Positions 8,140-17,344 of a stretch of DNA of 64,000 nucleotides are shown piece by piece. The notes beneath the pieces were generated by a model. That model did no database searches. It saw only the letters and a program-made list of their open reading frames with translations, and was not told where the DNA came from. Location: assembly GCF_001642995.1 (NCBI RefSeq), contig NZ_LOHS01000058.1, positions 42,522-106,521 on the forward strand. Reading direction: 5' to 3'. The position numbers were made by a program, and so were the translations under genes. This stretch comes from Streptomyces jeddahensis (lineage in GTDB: Bacteria > Actinomycetota > Actinomycetes > Streptomycetales > Streptomycetaceae). Numbering within the stretch: position 1 is the stretch's first letter; each line of letters opens with the position of its first letter.

Positions 8140-9663
8140 TCAGTGCCCGGCCGACCGGGCCCCCGGCAGCGCCGGCACATACGGTGCCAGCTCGGCCGCG
8201 AGCTCCTCGTGCACCCGCGCCTTGAGCAGCGTGCCCTCCGCGGTGTGCTCCTCGGAGATCACCTCGCCCTCGGCGTGTGCGCGCGAGACGAGCCGGCCCA
8301 GCGAGTACGGCACGAGGGCCTCGAGCTCGACCTCGGGCCGCGGCAGATCGTTGTCGATGAGCGCGAGCAGCTCGTCGATGCCCTGACCGGTGCGGGCCGA
8401 CACGGCGATCGAGCGCTTCTCGATCCGCAGCAGCCGCTGGAGCACCAGCGGATCGGCCGCGTCCGCCTTGTTGATCACCACGATCTCGGGCACGTCGGTC
8501 GCGCCCACGTCGCGGATGACCTCGCGCACGGCGGCCAGCTGCTCCTCCGGCGCGGGGTGCGCGCCGTCCACCACGTGCAGGATCAGGTCGGCGTCGCCGA
8601 CCTCCTCCATCGTGGAGCGGAACGCCTCGACGAGGTGGTGCGGCAGATGCCGGACGAATCCGACGGTGTCGGCCAGCGTGTAGAGCCGGCCGCTCGGGGT
8701 CTCGGCCCGGCGCACGGTCGGGTCGAGGGTGGCGAACAGGGCGTTCTCCACCAGCACGCCCGCGCCCGTGAGCCGGTTGAGCAGCGAGGACTTGCCCGCG
8801 TTGGTGTATCCGGCGATGGCGACCGAGGGCACCTTGTTGCGCCGGCGCTCCTGGCGCTTGATCTCGCGGCCGGTCTTCATGTCCGCGATCTCCCGGCGCA
8901 TCTTGGCCATCTTCTCGCGGATCCGACGCCGGTCCGTCTCGATCTTGGTCTCACCGGGACCACGGGTGGCCATACCGCCGCCCGAGGAGCCTGAGCCACC
9001 GCCACCCATCTGCCGGGACAGCGACTGACCCCAGCCGCGCAGCCGCGGCAGCATGTACTGCATCTGCGCGAGCGAGACCTGCGCCTTGCCCTCTCGGGAC
9101 TTGGCGTGCTGGGCGAAGATGTCGAGGATCAGGGCGGTACGGTCGACCACCTTGACCTTGACGACGTCCTCGAGGTGGATCAGCTGGCCCGGGGTGAGCT
9201 CACCGTCGCAGACCACGGTGTCGGCCCCGGTCTCCAGCACGATGTCGCGCAGCTCCTGGGCCTTGCCGGAGCCGATGTAGGTGGCCGGGTCGGGCTTGTC
9301 GCGGCGCTGGATGACGCCGTCGAGCACCATCGCGCCGGCGGTCTCGGCCAGCGCGGCCAGCTCGGCGAGCGAGTTCTCCGCGTCGGTCACGGTCCCAGAG
9401 GTCCACACGCCGACGAGCACGACGCGCTCCAGGCGGAGCTGCCGGTACTCGACCTCGGTGACGTCCTCGAGCTCGGTGGAGAGCCCGGCCACACGGCGCA
9501 GGGCCGCGCGGTCGTGACGGTCGAACTGGTCTCCGTCCCGGTCTCCGTCGATCTCGTAGCTCCAGGCGACGTCCTCTTCCATCAGGGCATCGGCCCGAAG
9601 ACCTTCGGGGTAGTTCTGAGCGAAGCGCTGCTCGTCCTGGGAAGGGGAAGAAGAGGAGGTCAT
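8140..9663 (-). CDS. hflX: GTPase HflX
   Basis: Ribosome-associated GTPase of the Obg/HflX group that rescues or splits stalled 50S particles (family knowledge). 507 residues. An N-terminal HflX domain includes the Gly-rich linker GGGGSGSSGGGMATRGPGET (residues ~220-240), then a coiled-coil rich in Arg/Lys, then the G domain with P-loop AGYTNAGKSS near residue 288, the switch DPTVRR, DTVGF, and NKAD. ATG 9663 follows AAGGA. It is downstream of the M1 peptidase on the same strand, with a 210-bp gap, so it probably has its own promoter. The C-terminal tail is Pro/Gly/Ala rich. Confidence 0.95.
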   Translation of the reverse strand: MTSSSSPSQDEQRFAQNYPEGLRADALMEEDVAWSYEIDGDRDGDQFDRHDRAALRRVAGLSTELEDVTEVEYRQLRLERVVLVGVWTSGTVTDAENSLAELAALAETAGAMVLDGVIQRRDKPDPATYIGSGKAQELRDIVLETGADTVVCDGELTPGQLIHLEDVVKVKVVDRTALILDIFAQHAKSREGKAQVSLAQMQYMLPRLRGWGQSLSRQMGGGGSGSSGGGMATRGPGETKIETDRRRIREKMAKMRREIADMKTGREIKRQERRRNKVPSVAIAGYTNAGKSSLLNRLTGAGVLVENALFATLDPTVRRAETPSGRLYTLADTVGFVRHLPHHLVEAFRSTMEEVGDADLILHVVDGAHPAPEEQLAAVREVIRDVGATDVPEIVVINKADAADPLVLQRLLRIEKRSIAVSARTGQGIDELLALIDNDLPRPEVELEALVPYSLGRLVSRAHAEGEVISEEHTAEGTLLKARVHEELAAELAPYVPALPGARSAGH

Positions 9664-9873
9664 TGGATCCTTACGTCGATACGGGAGTGAAACGGTGACG
9701 GACGTGAGCCGTCATCGTGGTCAACGATCGGGGCCGTCCTGGGATTCCCCGCGTCACAGCCGGGCCGTCGCGGCTGTCACCGGGCGGAGCTCCGGAGCGG
9801 CCGCGCCGCCGACGTGAAGATGGTTGCACGGCGCGGGCCGCCTCGTCATCCGGGTTATCCGCCGGACTTCGGG

Positions 9874-11439
9874 TCAGCCCGCGGGCTTACCGGCGGGTTC
9901 GCTGCGCCAGTCCGGGTGGCCCGGCATCGGCGGCGTCTTCGCTCCGTACAGCCAGGGCTGGAGGAATCCCCGCAGGTCACGCCTGGCGATGCGGGACGCC
10001 AGGGAGACGAAGTCCGCCGTCGTCGCCGTTCCGTCACGGTACGTGGCCACCCACGACCGCTCCAGCTGCTCGAAGGCCGCGCGCCCGATCTCCTGCCGCA
10101 GCGCGTAGAGCACGAGCGCGCTGCCGTCGTAGACGACGGGGCGGAAGATGCTGATCTTCTGGCCGGCATCCGGGGCCTTGGGCGCGGCGGGCGGTCCGCC
10201 GGACGCCCGCCAGGCGTCCGACTGGCGGTACGCCTCGCGCATCCGCTCGTCGAGCGACGGCCCCGCCTTCTCGGCGGCGTAGAGGGCCTCGTACCAGGTG
10301 GCGTGTCCTTCGTTGAGCCACAGGTCGGACCAGGTGCGCGGGCTCACGCTGTCGCCGAACCACTGGTGCGCCAGTTCGTGCACCATGATCGACTCGATCG
10401 CCCAGCCGGGGTGGCCGCGGTCCGTGAAGAGCTCTCTCTCGAAGAGAGAGAGCGTCTGTGTCTCCAGTTCGAACCCCGTCTGGGCGTCGGCGACCAGCAG
10501 GCCGTATGTCTCGAAGGGGTAGCGGCCGACCTTCCGCTCCATCCAGGCGATCTGGTCCGGGGTCTTCCTGAGCCACGGCTCGAGGGCCTTGCGGTCCTTG
10601 GTCGGCACGACGTCGCGTACGACGAGTCCGTGCGGGCCGGTCCGGTACAGCACCGTCGACTTGCCGAGTGACACTTGGGCGAGCTCGGTGGCCATGGGGT
10701 GCAGCGTCCGGTACGCCCACGTGGTGGCGGAGCCCGCACGCGCCCTGCCGGCGGGGACCCCGTTGGCGACGGCGGTGACGTCCGAGGGCGCGGTGATGCG
10801 GAACGTGAACAGTGCCTTGTCCGAGGGGTGGTCGTTGCACGGGAACACCCGGTGCGCGGCGTCCGCCTGGTTGGCCATGGCGAGGCCGTCCCTGGTGCGG
10901 ACCCAGCCGCCGTCCTGCTGGTCGGGCGGCATCGGATTGCTGGTGTGCCGCACGGTCACCCGCATCGCGCCGCCCCGCGCCAGCGGCCGGGCCGGTGTGA
11001 CGACCAGGTCCTCGCCGGCCTTGGCGAAGCGGGCCGGCGCGCCGTTGACCTCGACCGACCGGACCGTGCCGTGTGCGAAGTCGAGGTTGAAGCGTCCGAG
11101 ACGGTCCGTCGCCCGGGCGGCGATCCTGGTGACGGCGTCGAGCGGCTTGCTGTTGTCGCCGCGATAGGTGAGGGAGATGTCGTACGACGCCACGTCGTAC
11201 CCGGGGTTCCCGAGCTGCGGGAACAGCCGGTCGCCGACGCCGAGCGCGGGGGGTGCCTCCGCTCGCGGTGAGCCGGGAGTATCGGAGACGGGCAGGGGGG
11301 CGCTCGCGGCGATGAGGCCGGCGCAGGCCGCCGGGGCCAGCAGCACGGTCCCGATCCGGGAGGCCCGGGAAGTCCGGGAGCTCGGGAAGGTCCGGGCAGC
11401 CTTCGGTCGCGGCGCCTTGGTCCAAGGGGTGAACAGCAT
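9874..11439 (-). CDS. exported M1-family metallopeptidase
   Basis: Zinc aminopeptidase-type protein, 521 residues, shorter than PepN (~850) because it has only the N-terminal saddle and the catalytic domain. The zinc site HELAHQWFGD is at about residue 353, followed by NEGHATWYE with the third ligand Glu ~18 residues on. A gluzincin substrate-binding pattern of the GAMEN kind is replaced by QTGFELET. The N-terminus is basic with a hydrophobic stretch (TVLLAPAACAGLIAASA), consistent with export or membrane anchoring. Physiological substrate unknown. Confidence 0.9.
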   Translation of the reverse strand: MLFTPWTKAPRPKAARTFPSSRTSRASRIGTVLLAPAACAGLIAASAPLPVSDTPGSPRAEAPPALGVGDRLFPQLGNPGYDVASYDISLTYRGDNSKPLDAVTRIAARATDRLGRFNLDFAHGTVRSVEVNGAPARFAKAGEDLVVTPARPLARGGAMRVTVRHTSNPMPPDQQDGGWVRTRDGLAMANQADAAHRVFPCNDHPSDKALFTFRITAPSDVTAVANGVPAGRARAGSATTWAYRTLHPMATELAQVSLGKSTVLYRTGPHGLVVRDVVPTKDRKALEPWLRKTPDQIAWMERKVGRYPFETYGLLVADAQTGFELETQTLSLFERELFTDRGHPGWAIESIMVHELAHQWFGDSVSPRTWSDLWLNEGHATWYEALYAAEKAGPSLDERMREAYRQSDAWRASGGPPAAPKAPDAGQKISIFRPVVYDGSALVLYALRQEIGRAAFEQLERSWVATYRDGTATTADFVSLASRIARRDLRGFLQPWLYGAKTPPMPGHPDWRSEPAGKPAG

Positions 11440-11525
11440 GGACCACGGCTACCAGCGCGCGCCGTCCAAGCCCGGACGGCGCGCGCCGTGCCCACCCGAA
11501 CGGTGCCTTCCGCAAACGTGTGCGC

Positions 11526-13808
11526 CTACGACGTGGCCGTCGCCGGGTGCTGTGCGCGGCTCACGTCGTACACGCCGGGCACGTTGCGCATCGCTCGCAT
11601 CAGCCCCGGCAGGTGGGCGGCGTCCGGCAGTTGGAGCGTGTAGGTGTGGCGTACGCGCTGCTGGCTGGGCGGCTCCACGGTCGCCGAGACGATCGCAGCG
11701 CCCTCCAGGGCGATGACTTCGGTGAGGTCGGCCAGCAGGTGCGGCCGACCGAAGGATTCAGCGATCAGCGTGACCCGGCACTCCGCCGTGTCGCCCCAGC
11801 GCACTCCGACCTCGGTGCGCCCCACTCCCTTCATCTGCGCCACGGCGGGGCACTCCACGCGGTGCACGGTGACGACGCCGCCGCGCACGGCGAAGGCGGT
11901 CACCGCGTCCGGGGGTACAGGGGTGCAGCAGCCCGCGAGCCGCGCGGTCGCGCCCGCCTGGTCGACGACCACGTTCGCCGCGGCGGGCCGCACGGCGGGC
12001 GTCGCGTCGGCGGCCGTGCGGGGTGCTGCCGTTCGGCTCTTCGCTGCCTGAGCCGCGGGCCGGAGCCGTCCGGTGGACATCGCGGGAAGCACCCCGGCGG
12101 CAGACGGATGCGAGGCCAGCCAGCGGCTGATGGCAATCCGCGCGGCGGGCGTGCGGGCGTGGTCCAGCCACTCTCGCGAGGGCCCGGACGACGGGTCCTG
12201 TCCCATGAGCAGCTGCACCGTGTCGCCGTCGCGCAGGACCGTGCTGAGTGTCGCCAGACGGCCGTTGACGCGTGCCCCGATGCACGCGTGCGCGTCCTCG
12301 CCGTACTGCGCGTACGCGGCGTCCACGCAGCTGGCGCCCGCGGGCAGTCCGAGCCTGCCCCCGTCGGGACGGAAGACGGTGATCTCCCCGTCCTGGGCGA
12401 GGTCCTCGCGGAGCGTGGACCAGAACGTGTCGGGGTCGGGGGCCGCCTGCTGCCATTCGAGGAGCCGGGACAGCCAGCCGGGCCTGGTGGGGTCGGCGCG
12501 CTCGCCCTCGGGCCGTTCCCCGTCGGCCGTGTCCTCGGCCGCCGGGGCGTAGGGATTGCCGAGGGCGATGACGCCGGCCTCGGCCACCTTGTGCATCTGG
12601 TGGGTGCGGATGAGGACTTCGGCGACCTCGACGGCAGCCGGGATCCCGCCGTGCACGTCCGTTCGTGCCTGGGGAAGGGCGACCGCGGTGTGCAGCGACT
12701 GGTAGAGGTTGAACTTCGGTACGGCGATGAAGTCCTTGAACTCCGAGACGACCGGCGTTAAACACGTGTGCAGCTCGCCCAGCACGCCGTAGCAGTCGGC
12801 GACCTCGTTCACCAGGACCAGCAGCCGCCCGAAGTCCGCGCCGCGCAACTCTCCGCGTTTACGCCGGACCCGGTGCACGGACAGGAAGTGCCGCGGCCGG
12901 ATGAGCACGTCCGCGGTGATGCCCGCCTCACGCAGCACGGACCGCACCTCTTCGGCGATGTCCGCGAGGGGGTCGGTACCGCGCGCGGCATTGGCGGCGA
13001 TGAGCTCGCGGGTCTCGTCGTACTCCTCGGGGTGGAGGATCGCGAAGACCAGGTCCTCGAGTTCCGTCTTGAGGGCCTGCACGCCGAGGCGCTCGGCGAG
13101 CGGGATGAGGACGTCCCGGGTGACCTTGGCGATCCGCACCTGTTTCTCGGGCCGCATGACACCGAGCGTGCGGACGTTGTGCAGCCGGTCGGCGAGCTTG
13201 ATCGACATGACGCGGACGTCGTTGCCGGTCGCGACGAGCATCTTGCGGAAGGTCTCAGGTTCGGCCGCCGCTCCGTAGTCGACCTTCTCGAGCTTGGTGA
13301 CTCCGTCGACCAGATAGCGCACTTCCTCGCCGAACTCGGCGCCGACCTGATCAAGCGTCACGTCCGTGTCCTCAACCGTGTCGTGGAGGAGGGACGCCGT
13401 CAGGGTCGTGGTTTCCGCGCCGAGTTCCGCGAGGATCAGCGTCACGGCGAGCGGGTGCGTGATGTACGGCTCGCCGCTCTTGCGCATCTGTCCGCGGTGC
13501 GAGGACTCGGCGAGAACGTACGCCTTGCGCAGGGGTTCGATGTCCGCATCCGGGAAGTGCGCGCGATGGGCCTCGACCACATGTCCGATGGCGTCGGGCA
13601 GCCGGTCGCGGGCAGCGGGCCCGAGCAGTGCGGCCCGTCCCAGTCTGCGCAGGTCGATCCGGGGGCGGCCGCGCCTGCGGTGCACCGAGGGCTCCCCCAC
13701 GCTCGCGTCCTCCCCCACTCTCGACGTCGATCGAGCAGGGGGACCCCCACGAGCGGGGGAACCCGCACCGGCGCCCGGCGTCGGGTGGTCTGCGGCCTCC
13801 GCACTCAT
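11526..13808 (-). CDS. rshA: RelA/SpoT homologue (RshA type)
   Basis: Bifunctional-type (p)ppGpp enzyme, ~760 residues. The N-terminal HD hydrolase is intact: THPLAV, HDTVEDTD near residue 142 and KLADRLHNVRT near 205. The synthetase domain is recognisable (EFKDFIAVPKFNLYQSLHT near 355-372; EVLIRTHQMHKVAE) but the usual DLxGVRV block reads DFGRLLVLV, and the AHW after the Glu motif is missing, so synthesis may be weak. A TGS domain (~475-540) and a C-terminal ACT domain (~673-756) follow. ATG 13808 has CCGGAGG 5 nt upstream. Residues ~15-40 are encoded by a palindromic repeat. It corresponds to the second RSH protein of Streptomyces rather than canonical RelA. The HD domain suggests hydrolysis as a main role (inference). 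Confidence 0.92.
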   Translation of the reverse strand: MSAEAADHPTPGAGAGSPARGGPPARSTSRVGEDASVGEPSVHRRRGRPRIDLRRLGRAALLGPAARDRLPDAIGHVVEAHRAHFPDADIEPLRKAYVLAESSHRGQMRKSGEPYITHPLAVTLILAELGAETTTLTASLLHDTVEDTDVTLDQVGAEFGEEVRYLVDGVTKLEKVDYGAAAEPETFRKMLVATGNDVRVMSIKLADRLHNVRTLGVMRPEKQVRIAKVTRDVLIPLAERLGVQALKTELEDLVFAILHPEEYDETRELIAANAARGTDPLADIAEEVRSVLREAGITADVLIRPRHFLSVHRVRRKRGELRGADFGRLLVLVNEVADCYGVLGELHTCLTPVVSEFKDFIAVPKFNLYQSLHTAVALPQARTDVHGGIPAAVEVAEVLIRTHQMHKVAEAGVIALGNPYAPAAEDTADGERPEGERADPTRPGWLSRLLEWQQAAPDPDTFWSTLREDLAQDGEITVFRPDGGRLGLPAGASCVDAAYAQYGEDAHACIGARVNGRLATLSTVLRDGDTVQLLMGQDPSSGPSREWLDHARTPAARIAISRWLASHPSAAGVLPAMSTGRLRPAAQAAKSRTAAPRTAADATPAVRPAAANVVVDQAGATARLAGCCTPVPPDAVTAFAVRGGVVTVHRVECPAVAQMKGVGRTEVGVRWGDTAECRVTLIAESFGRPHLLADLTEVIALEGAAIVSATVEPPSQQRVRHTYTLQLPDAAHLPGLMRAMRNVPGVYDVSRAQHPATATS
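13692..13761. repeat. nested palindromic element inside rshA coding sequence
   Basis: Nested inverted repeats: tcccccac..ctcgac pairs with atcgagcaggggga in the core, and an outer tcccccacgctcg pairs with cgagcggggga. The C-run/TCGA/G-run architecture resembles the dispersed intergenic hairpins common in Streptomyces. Here it is read in frame and encodes a Gly/Pro/Arg/Ser segment near the RshA N-terminus. Confidence 0.65.
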
Positions 13809-14001
13809 GGGCACCTCCGGCAGCGTCGACCGGCGAAGCGGAGGGGGCACCCCGGGCCTTCACCCCAGGGGAGGGTGATCGTTCCCCCGTCCGGGCCGGT
13901 GCTTGATGCTACCGAGCCCATCACGCGCCGCTGACCGGCTCTCGCCGAGCGTGAAACGGATCACCCATTCGAGCGAAGAATCAGGGGTGCGCCGAGAAGG
14001 A

Positions 14002-14916
14002 TCAGGGGCGCGCGGGTTCGACGTGCTCGTGCAGCCACGCGGCGTCGATCTCGCCTTCGGCGACGATCACGGCCGGTCCCGTCATCTCGATCTCGCCGTC
14101 CGGGCGCTCCATGATCACCAGGCGCCCGCCGGGCACGTCGACCACGTACGTCGCGGGGGTGCCCATGACCGCCGGGTCCGCGCCGTCCCTGCGGGCCGCG
14201 GCCACGGCGACGGCGCACGCGCCGGTGCCGCACGAGCGGGTCTCGCCGGCGCCGCGCTCGTGGACGCGCATCGCCACGTGCCGGGGACCCCGCTCCACGA
14301 CGAACTCGACGTTCACACCGTCCGGATAGGCGGATGCCGGGGCGACGGGCGGTGGTGCCCACAGGTTGCCCGCCTGGTCGAGGTCGTCCACGAAGGCGAC
14401 CGCGTGCGGGTTGCCCATGTTCACGTTGCGCGCGGGCCAGCTGTGGGCTCCGACGCTCACCGAGACGCTCTCCGCGGGGCCGTCCGGGAACACGGCCTTG
14501 CCCATGCCGACGGTGATGTCCCCCGCAGCGGAGCCGCTGTCGGACCCGGCCTTGGCGATGTGCACGCGCTTCACTCCTGCGCGCGTGGCGACCGCGAGAT
14601 CACCTTCGCCCACATGGCCGGATCGCTGGAGATAGCGCGCGAACACACGCACGCCGTTGCCGCACATCTCGGCGATCGAACCGTCGCCGTTGCGGTAGTC
14701 CATGAACCACTCCGCCTGCGCCGCCATCTCCCTGGCCTCGGGGTGCGCGGCGGAACGCACGACATGTAGCAGACCGTCGCCGCCGATGCCCGCACGGCGG
14801 TCGCACAGCGCGGCGACGGCGGCCGGGGACAGGTCGATGGCGTTCTCCGGGTCGGGAACGATCACGAAGTCGTTCTGGGTCCCGTGACCCTTGAGGAAGG
14901 CGATCCGCGAGCTCAT
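14002..14916 (-). CDS. dapF: diaminopimelate epimerase
   Basis: Interconverts LL- and meso-diaminopimelate for lysine and peptidoglycan synthesis; cofactor-independent two-cysteine racemase. 304 residues. Both catalytic cysteines are present: MCGNGVRVFARYL near residue 85 and SCGTGACAVA near 228. FLKGHGTQNDFVIVPDPENA at the N-terminus is the family hallmark and fixes ATG 14916. A GAGGA lies immediately before it with unusually short spacing. It is in a minus-strand run with the membrane protein and miaA; gaps of 68 and 107 bp allow either one operon or separate promoters. Confidence 0.96.
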   Translation of the reverse strand: MSSRIAFLKGHGTQNDFVIVPDPENAIDLSPAAVAALCDRRAGIGGDGLLHVVRSAAHPEAREMAAQAEWFMDYRNGDGSIAEMCGNGVRVFARYLQRSGHVGEGDLAVATRAGVKRVHIAKAGSDSGSAAGDITVGMGKAVFPDGPAESVSVSVGAHSWPARNVNMGNPHAVAFVDDLDQAGNLWAPPPVAPASAYPDGVNVEFVVERGPRHVAMRVHERGAGETRSCGTGACAVAVAAARRDGADPAVMGTPATYVVDVPGGRLVIMERPDGEIEMTGPAVIVAEGEIDAAWLHEHVEPARP

Positions 14917-14984
14917 TCCTCGATCGTACGGGGTGGCTCCGACACTCCGCGGAGCCGGCCACGGGCTGAGACCGGGCCGTGGTG

Positions 14985-15491
14985 TCAGCGGAGTCGGGCC
15001 ACGCGCCATACCGCGAGCGCCACGACGCCCACGACCACCACCGCGTATGCGGCGATCACCCGCCAGTCCGGGCGGCGGCCGGAGCCCCGCTGGGGCAGTC
15101 CCGGCCATGTGTGGCCCACGCGGCGCGCGGCCATCATGGCCCAGCCCGCGGCGCAGGAGCTGATCAGCAGGCCCAGCATGGCGACGACGGCCCCGCCGTC
15201 GCCGAACTCGAAGGCCAGCGGGAAGGCGAACATCAGGGAGCCGACGGCGGCGAGGCTGACGATGGGCGCGAGCTGCCAGATCCGCAGCCGGCGCTGCGGG
15301 CGCAGCTCCACCTCGACCTCGGCTGGCGCGGCGAGTTCGTCCGCGTCGGGCCCGTCGGCCGTCACGCCGACCGGCGTCTCGTCAGGGCCGTCGGAGCTCA
15401 GTCGGCCCTCGCCCTGCGTCGTGTCGTGCCCGCCGCGACGTGCGGTGTCGTGTTCCCCACCGTGTGCGGTGTCGCGAGGGCCGGCCTCCAT
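14985..15491 (-). CDS. small membrane protein of unknown function
   Basis: About 168 residues. The first ~75 residues are hydrophilic, rich in Gly, Asp, Glu and His, with short repeats of the GGxHDT kind. Three hydrophobic segments follow: IVSLAAVGSLMFAFPLAF, VVAMLGLLISSCAAGWAMM and VIAAYAVVVVGVVALAVW. So the N-terminus is probably cytoplasmic or extracytoplasmic disordered and the C-terminal half is membrane-embedded. ATG 15491 and GTG 15497 share the site GGGAGGG; the longer frame to 15548 has no ribosome site. It lies between dapF and miaA, a position I associate with a conserved streptomycete membrane protein. No function can be given. Confidence 0.75.
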   Translation of the reverse strand: MEAGPRDTAHGGEHDTARRGGHDTTQGEGRLSSDGPDETPVGVTADGPDADELAAPAEVEVELRPQRRLRIWQLAPIVSLAAVGSLMFAFPLAFEFGDGGAVVAMLGLLISSCAAGWAMMAARRVGHTWPGLPQRGSGRRPDWRVIAAYAVVVVGVVALAVWRVARLR

Positions 15492-15598
15492 CGCCACGCG
15501 CCCTCCCAACTCAGGACTCTCTGGTCGATCGAAGGACGATGATGGCATGGCGTCAGGGGGCCGGACCGCGGGCGGAGCGTCCCGATGCCATCACGTGA

Positions 15599-16537
15599 TC
15601 AGGCTGTAACCGGTCGTTCGACCAAGGCCAGGGCCCGCTCCGGAAGTTCCGTGAGATCCGTCGCGGCACCGCTCAGCCAGTGCACGCGCGGGTCGCGACG
15701 GAACCACGAGTCCTGGCGGCGCGCGAAACGCTTGGTGGCGCGTACGGTCTCGGCGCGCGCCTCGTCCTCCGTGCACTCTCCCGCGAGCGCCGCGAGCACC
15801 TGCTGGTAGCCGAGCGCGCGGGATGCGGTACGGCCCTCGCGCAGGCCCTGCGCCTCCAGCTCGCGTACCTCGTCGACCAGACCGGCCTCCCACATGCGGT
15901 CCACGCGCGTGGCGATGCGCTCGTCGAGCTCGGCGCGCGGCACGTCGACGCCGATCTGGACGGTGTCGTAGACGGAGTCGTGGCCGGGGAGGTTGGCGGT
16001 GAAGGGCTTGCCGGTGATCTCGATGACCTCGAGGGCGCGCACGATACGGCGGCCGTTGCTGGGCAGGATGGCCCGCGCGGCCTCGGGGTCGGCGGCGGCC
16101 AGCCGCGCGTGCAGCGCACCGGACCCGCGCAGCGCGAGCTCCTCCTCAAGGACGGCCCGTACGGCGGGATCGGTGCCGGGGAACTCGAGGTGGTCGACGG
16201 CCCCGCGGACGTACAGCCCGGATCCGCCGACAAGGACGGGTGTGCGCCCCTCGCCGAGCAGCCGGTCGATCTCCGCGCGTGCGAGCCGCTGGTACTCGGC
16301 GACGCTCGCGGTCTCCGTGACGTCCCAGATGTCCAGGAGGTGGTGCGGGACACCCCCGCGCTCCTCCGTCGTCAGCTTGGCGGTGCCGATGTCCATCCCC
16401 CGGTAGAGCTGCATGGAGTCGGCGTTGACGACCTCTCCTCCGAGCCGCTGGGCGAGATGGACACCCAGATCGGACTTTCCTGCCGCGGTGGGCCCGACGA
16501 CGGCGATGACCCGCGGCGCGGGAGCTGCACTTCTCAC
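15599..16537 (-). CDS. miaA: tRNA dimethylallyltransferase
   Basis: Adds the dimethylallyl group to A37 of tRNAs reading UNN codons; the product is then methylthiolated by MiaB, encoded 1.7 kb upstream in the window. 312 residues, normal size. P-loop GPTAAGKSDLG is near residue 15, followed by DSMQLYRGMDIGTAK, the GGSGLYVRG motif and ASRALGYQQ. GTG 16537 is chosen because it sits just before the P-loop at the distance seen in the family; the open frame continues to 16699 without a ribosome site. The ribosome site for GTG 16537 is weak. Confidence 0.95.
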   Translation of the reverse strand: MRSAAPAPRVIAVVGPTAAGKSDLGVHLAQRLGGEVVNADSMQLYRGMDIGTAKLTTEERGGVPHHLLDIWDVTETASVAEYQRLARAEIDRLLGEGRTPVLVGGSGLYVRGAVDHLEFPGTDPAVRAVLEEELALRGSGALHARLAAADPEAARAILPSNGRRIVRALEVIEITGKPFTANLPGHDSVYDTVQIGVDVPRAELDERIATRVDRMWEAGLVDEVRELEAQGLREGRTASRALGYQQVLAALAGECTEDEARAETVRATKRFARRQDSWFRRDPRVHWLSGAATDLTELPERALALVERPVTA

Positions 16538-16719
16538 GGCCCCAGTCTCGCAAACCCCAGGCCGTTGCCCGAACGAGCTACGTGACGCCACAGATGGGAG
16601 GTCGTTGCCTGTTGCGAGGTTCCGGCCGCCGGTTTTCGAGAACCGGTGCCCCGGGCGGCGCAATGAGACGCACCGGGCGGCGCGGGATTTCGCTCGCACG
16701 AGTAGGGTATGGAGTAGTT

Positions 16720-16986
16720 ATGGGCGTTTTTGCACGGTTTCTCCGCAGGTCACAGGGCAAGGAGGAGGCGTCAACCGTCGAGGTGCCGACCGAATCGCCG
16801 ACGGCCGAATCCGGACCGGATGCGGAGGAGGCGAAGGGCTCGTCCGCGGCCGGGACCAAGGCCGAGGCCGAGCCGACAGCGGCGGCGGACGCCGAGAAGA
16901 ACACGGCGGAGAGCGTGGAGATCCCGAAGCAGCAGTCCGCGGATGAAGCGGCCGACAACGAGGCCGGCGAGGGCGCCCGCAAGTAG
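16720..16986 (+). CDS. small acidic hypothetical protein
   Basis: 88 residues. A short basic head (GVFARFLRRSQGK) precedes a disordered tail rich in Glu, Ala, Ser, Thr and Lys. ATG 16720 has GGAG 5 nt upstream. It is followed after 25 bp by the antitoxin-like gene, probably in one transcript. No domain is recognised. Similar Ala/Glu-rich proteins with an amphipathic N-terminus occur at this place in other streptomycetes (memory, not checked). It shows no toxin-like fold, so it is not an obvious partner of the next gene. Confidence 0.72.
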   Translation: MGVFARFLRRSQGKEEASTVEVPTESPTAESGPDAEEAKGSSAAGTKAEAEPTAAADAEKNTAESVEIPKQQSADEAADNEAGEGARK

Positions 16987-17011
16987 GCTCTCCGCGAGGG
17001 AAGGTGAATCC

Positions 17012-17323
17012 ATGGGCATCCTGGAGACGTTGAAGACCAAGCTCGCCCCGGCCAGGGAAAAGGTTTCGGACTTCGCGCAGCAGCACGAGGACAAGATCGA
17101 CAGAGGTCTGGACAAGGCTGCGAAAATGGTCGACGACAGGACCAAGGGCAAGTACAGCGAGAAGATCCACACGGGCACGGACAAGGCGAAGGACGCCCTG
17201 GACCGACTTGCGCACAGGGAAACGGGGCCCAAGGAACCAGAAGGCGAGCGCGGTGCCGCTCCCGACCGCGGTGCCACTCCGCCCCCGCCGCCCCAGGACT
17301 CGCCACCCCCTCCGACTTCCTGA
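17012..17323 (+). CDS. MT0933-like antitoxin family protein
   Basis: 103 residues. The core is a repeated helical pattern with spaced Asp/Lys/Gly (QHEDKIDRGLDKAAKMVDD, then KGKYSEKIHTGTDKAKDAL), the hallmark of the actinobacterial family named after Mycobacterium MT0933 (Rv0909). The C-terminal ~30 residues are Pro-rich. ATG 17012 has GGGAAGG upstream. In mycobacteria the family is paired with an adjacent toxin; here no toxin gene is adjacent, and the protein could have another role in Streptomyces. A hairpin terminator follows 20 bp after the stop. Confidence 0.78.
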   Translation: MGILETLKTKLAPAREKVSDFAQQHEDKIDRGLDKAAKMVDDRTKGKYSEKIHTGTDKAKDALDRLAHRETGPKEPEGERGAAPDRGATPPPPPQDSPPPPTS

Positions 17324-17344
17324 ACCGCAGCAGCACACACACCG

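Noticed and set aside
16538..16719. Extension of miaA upstream to 16699
   Set aside because: Arg-rich non-family sequence with no ribosome site.
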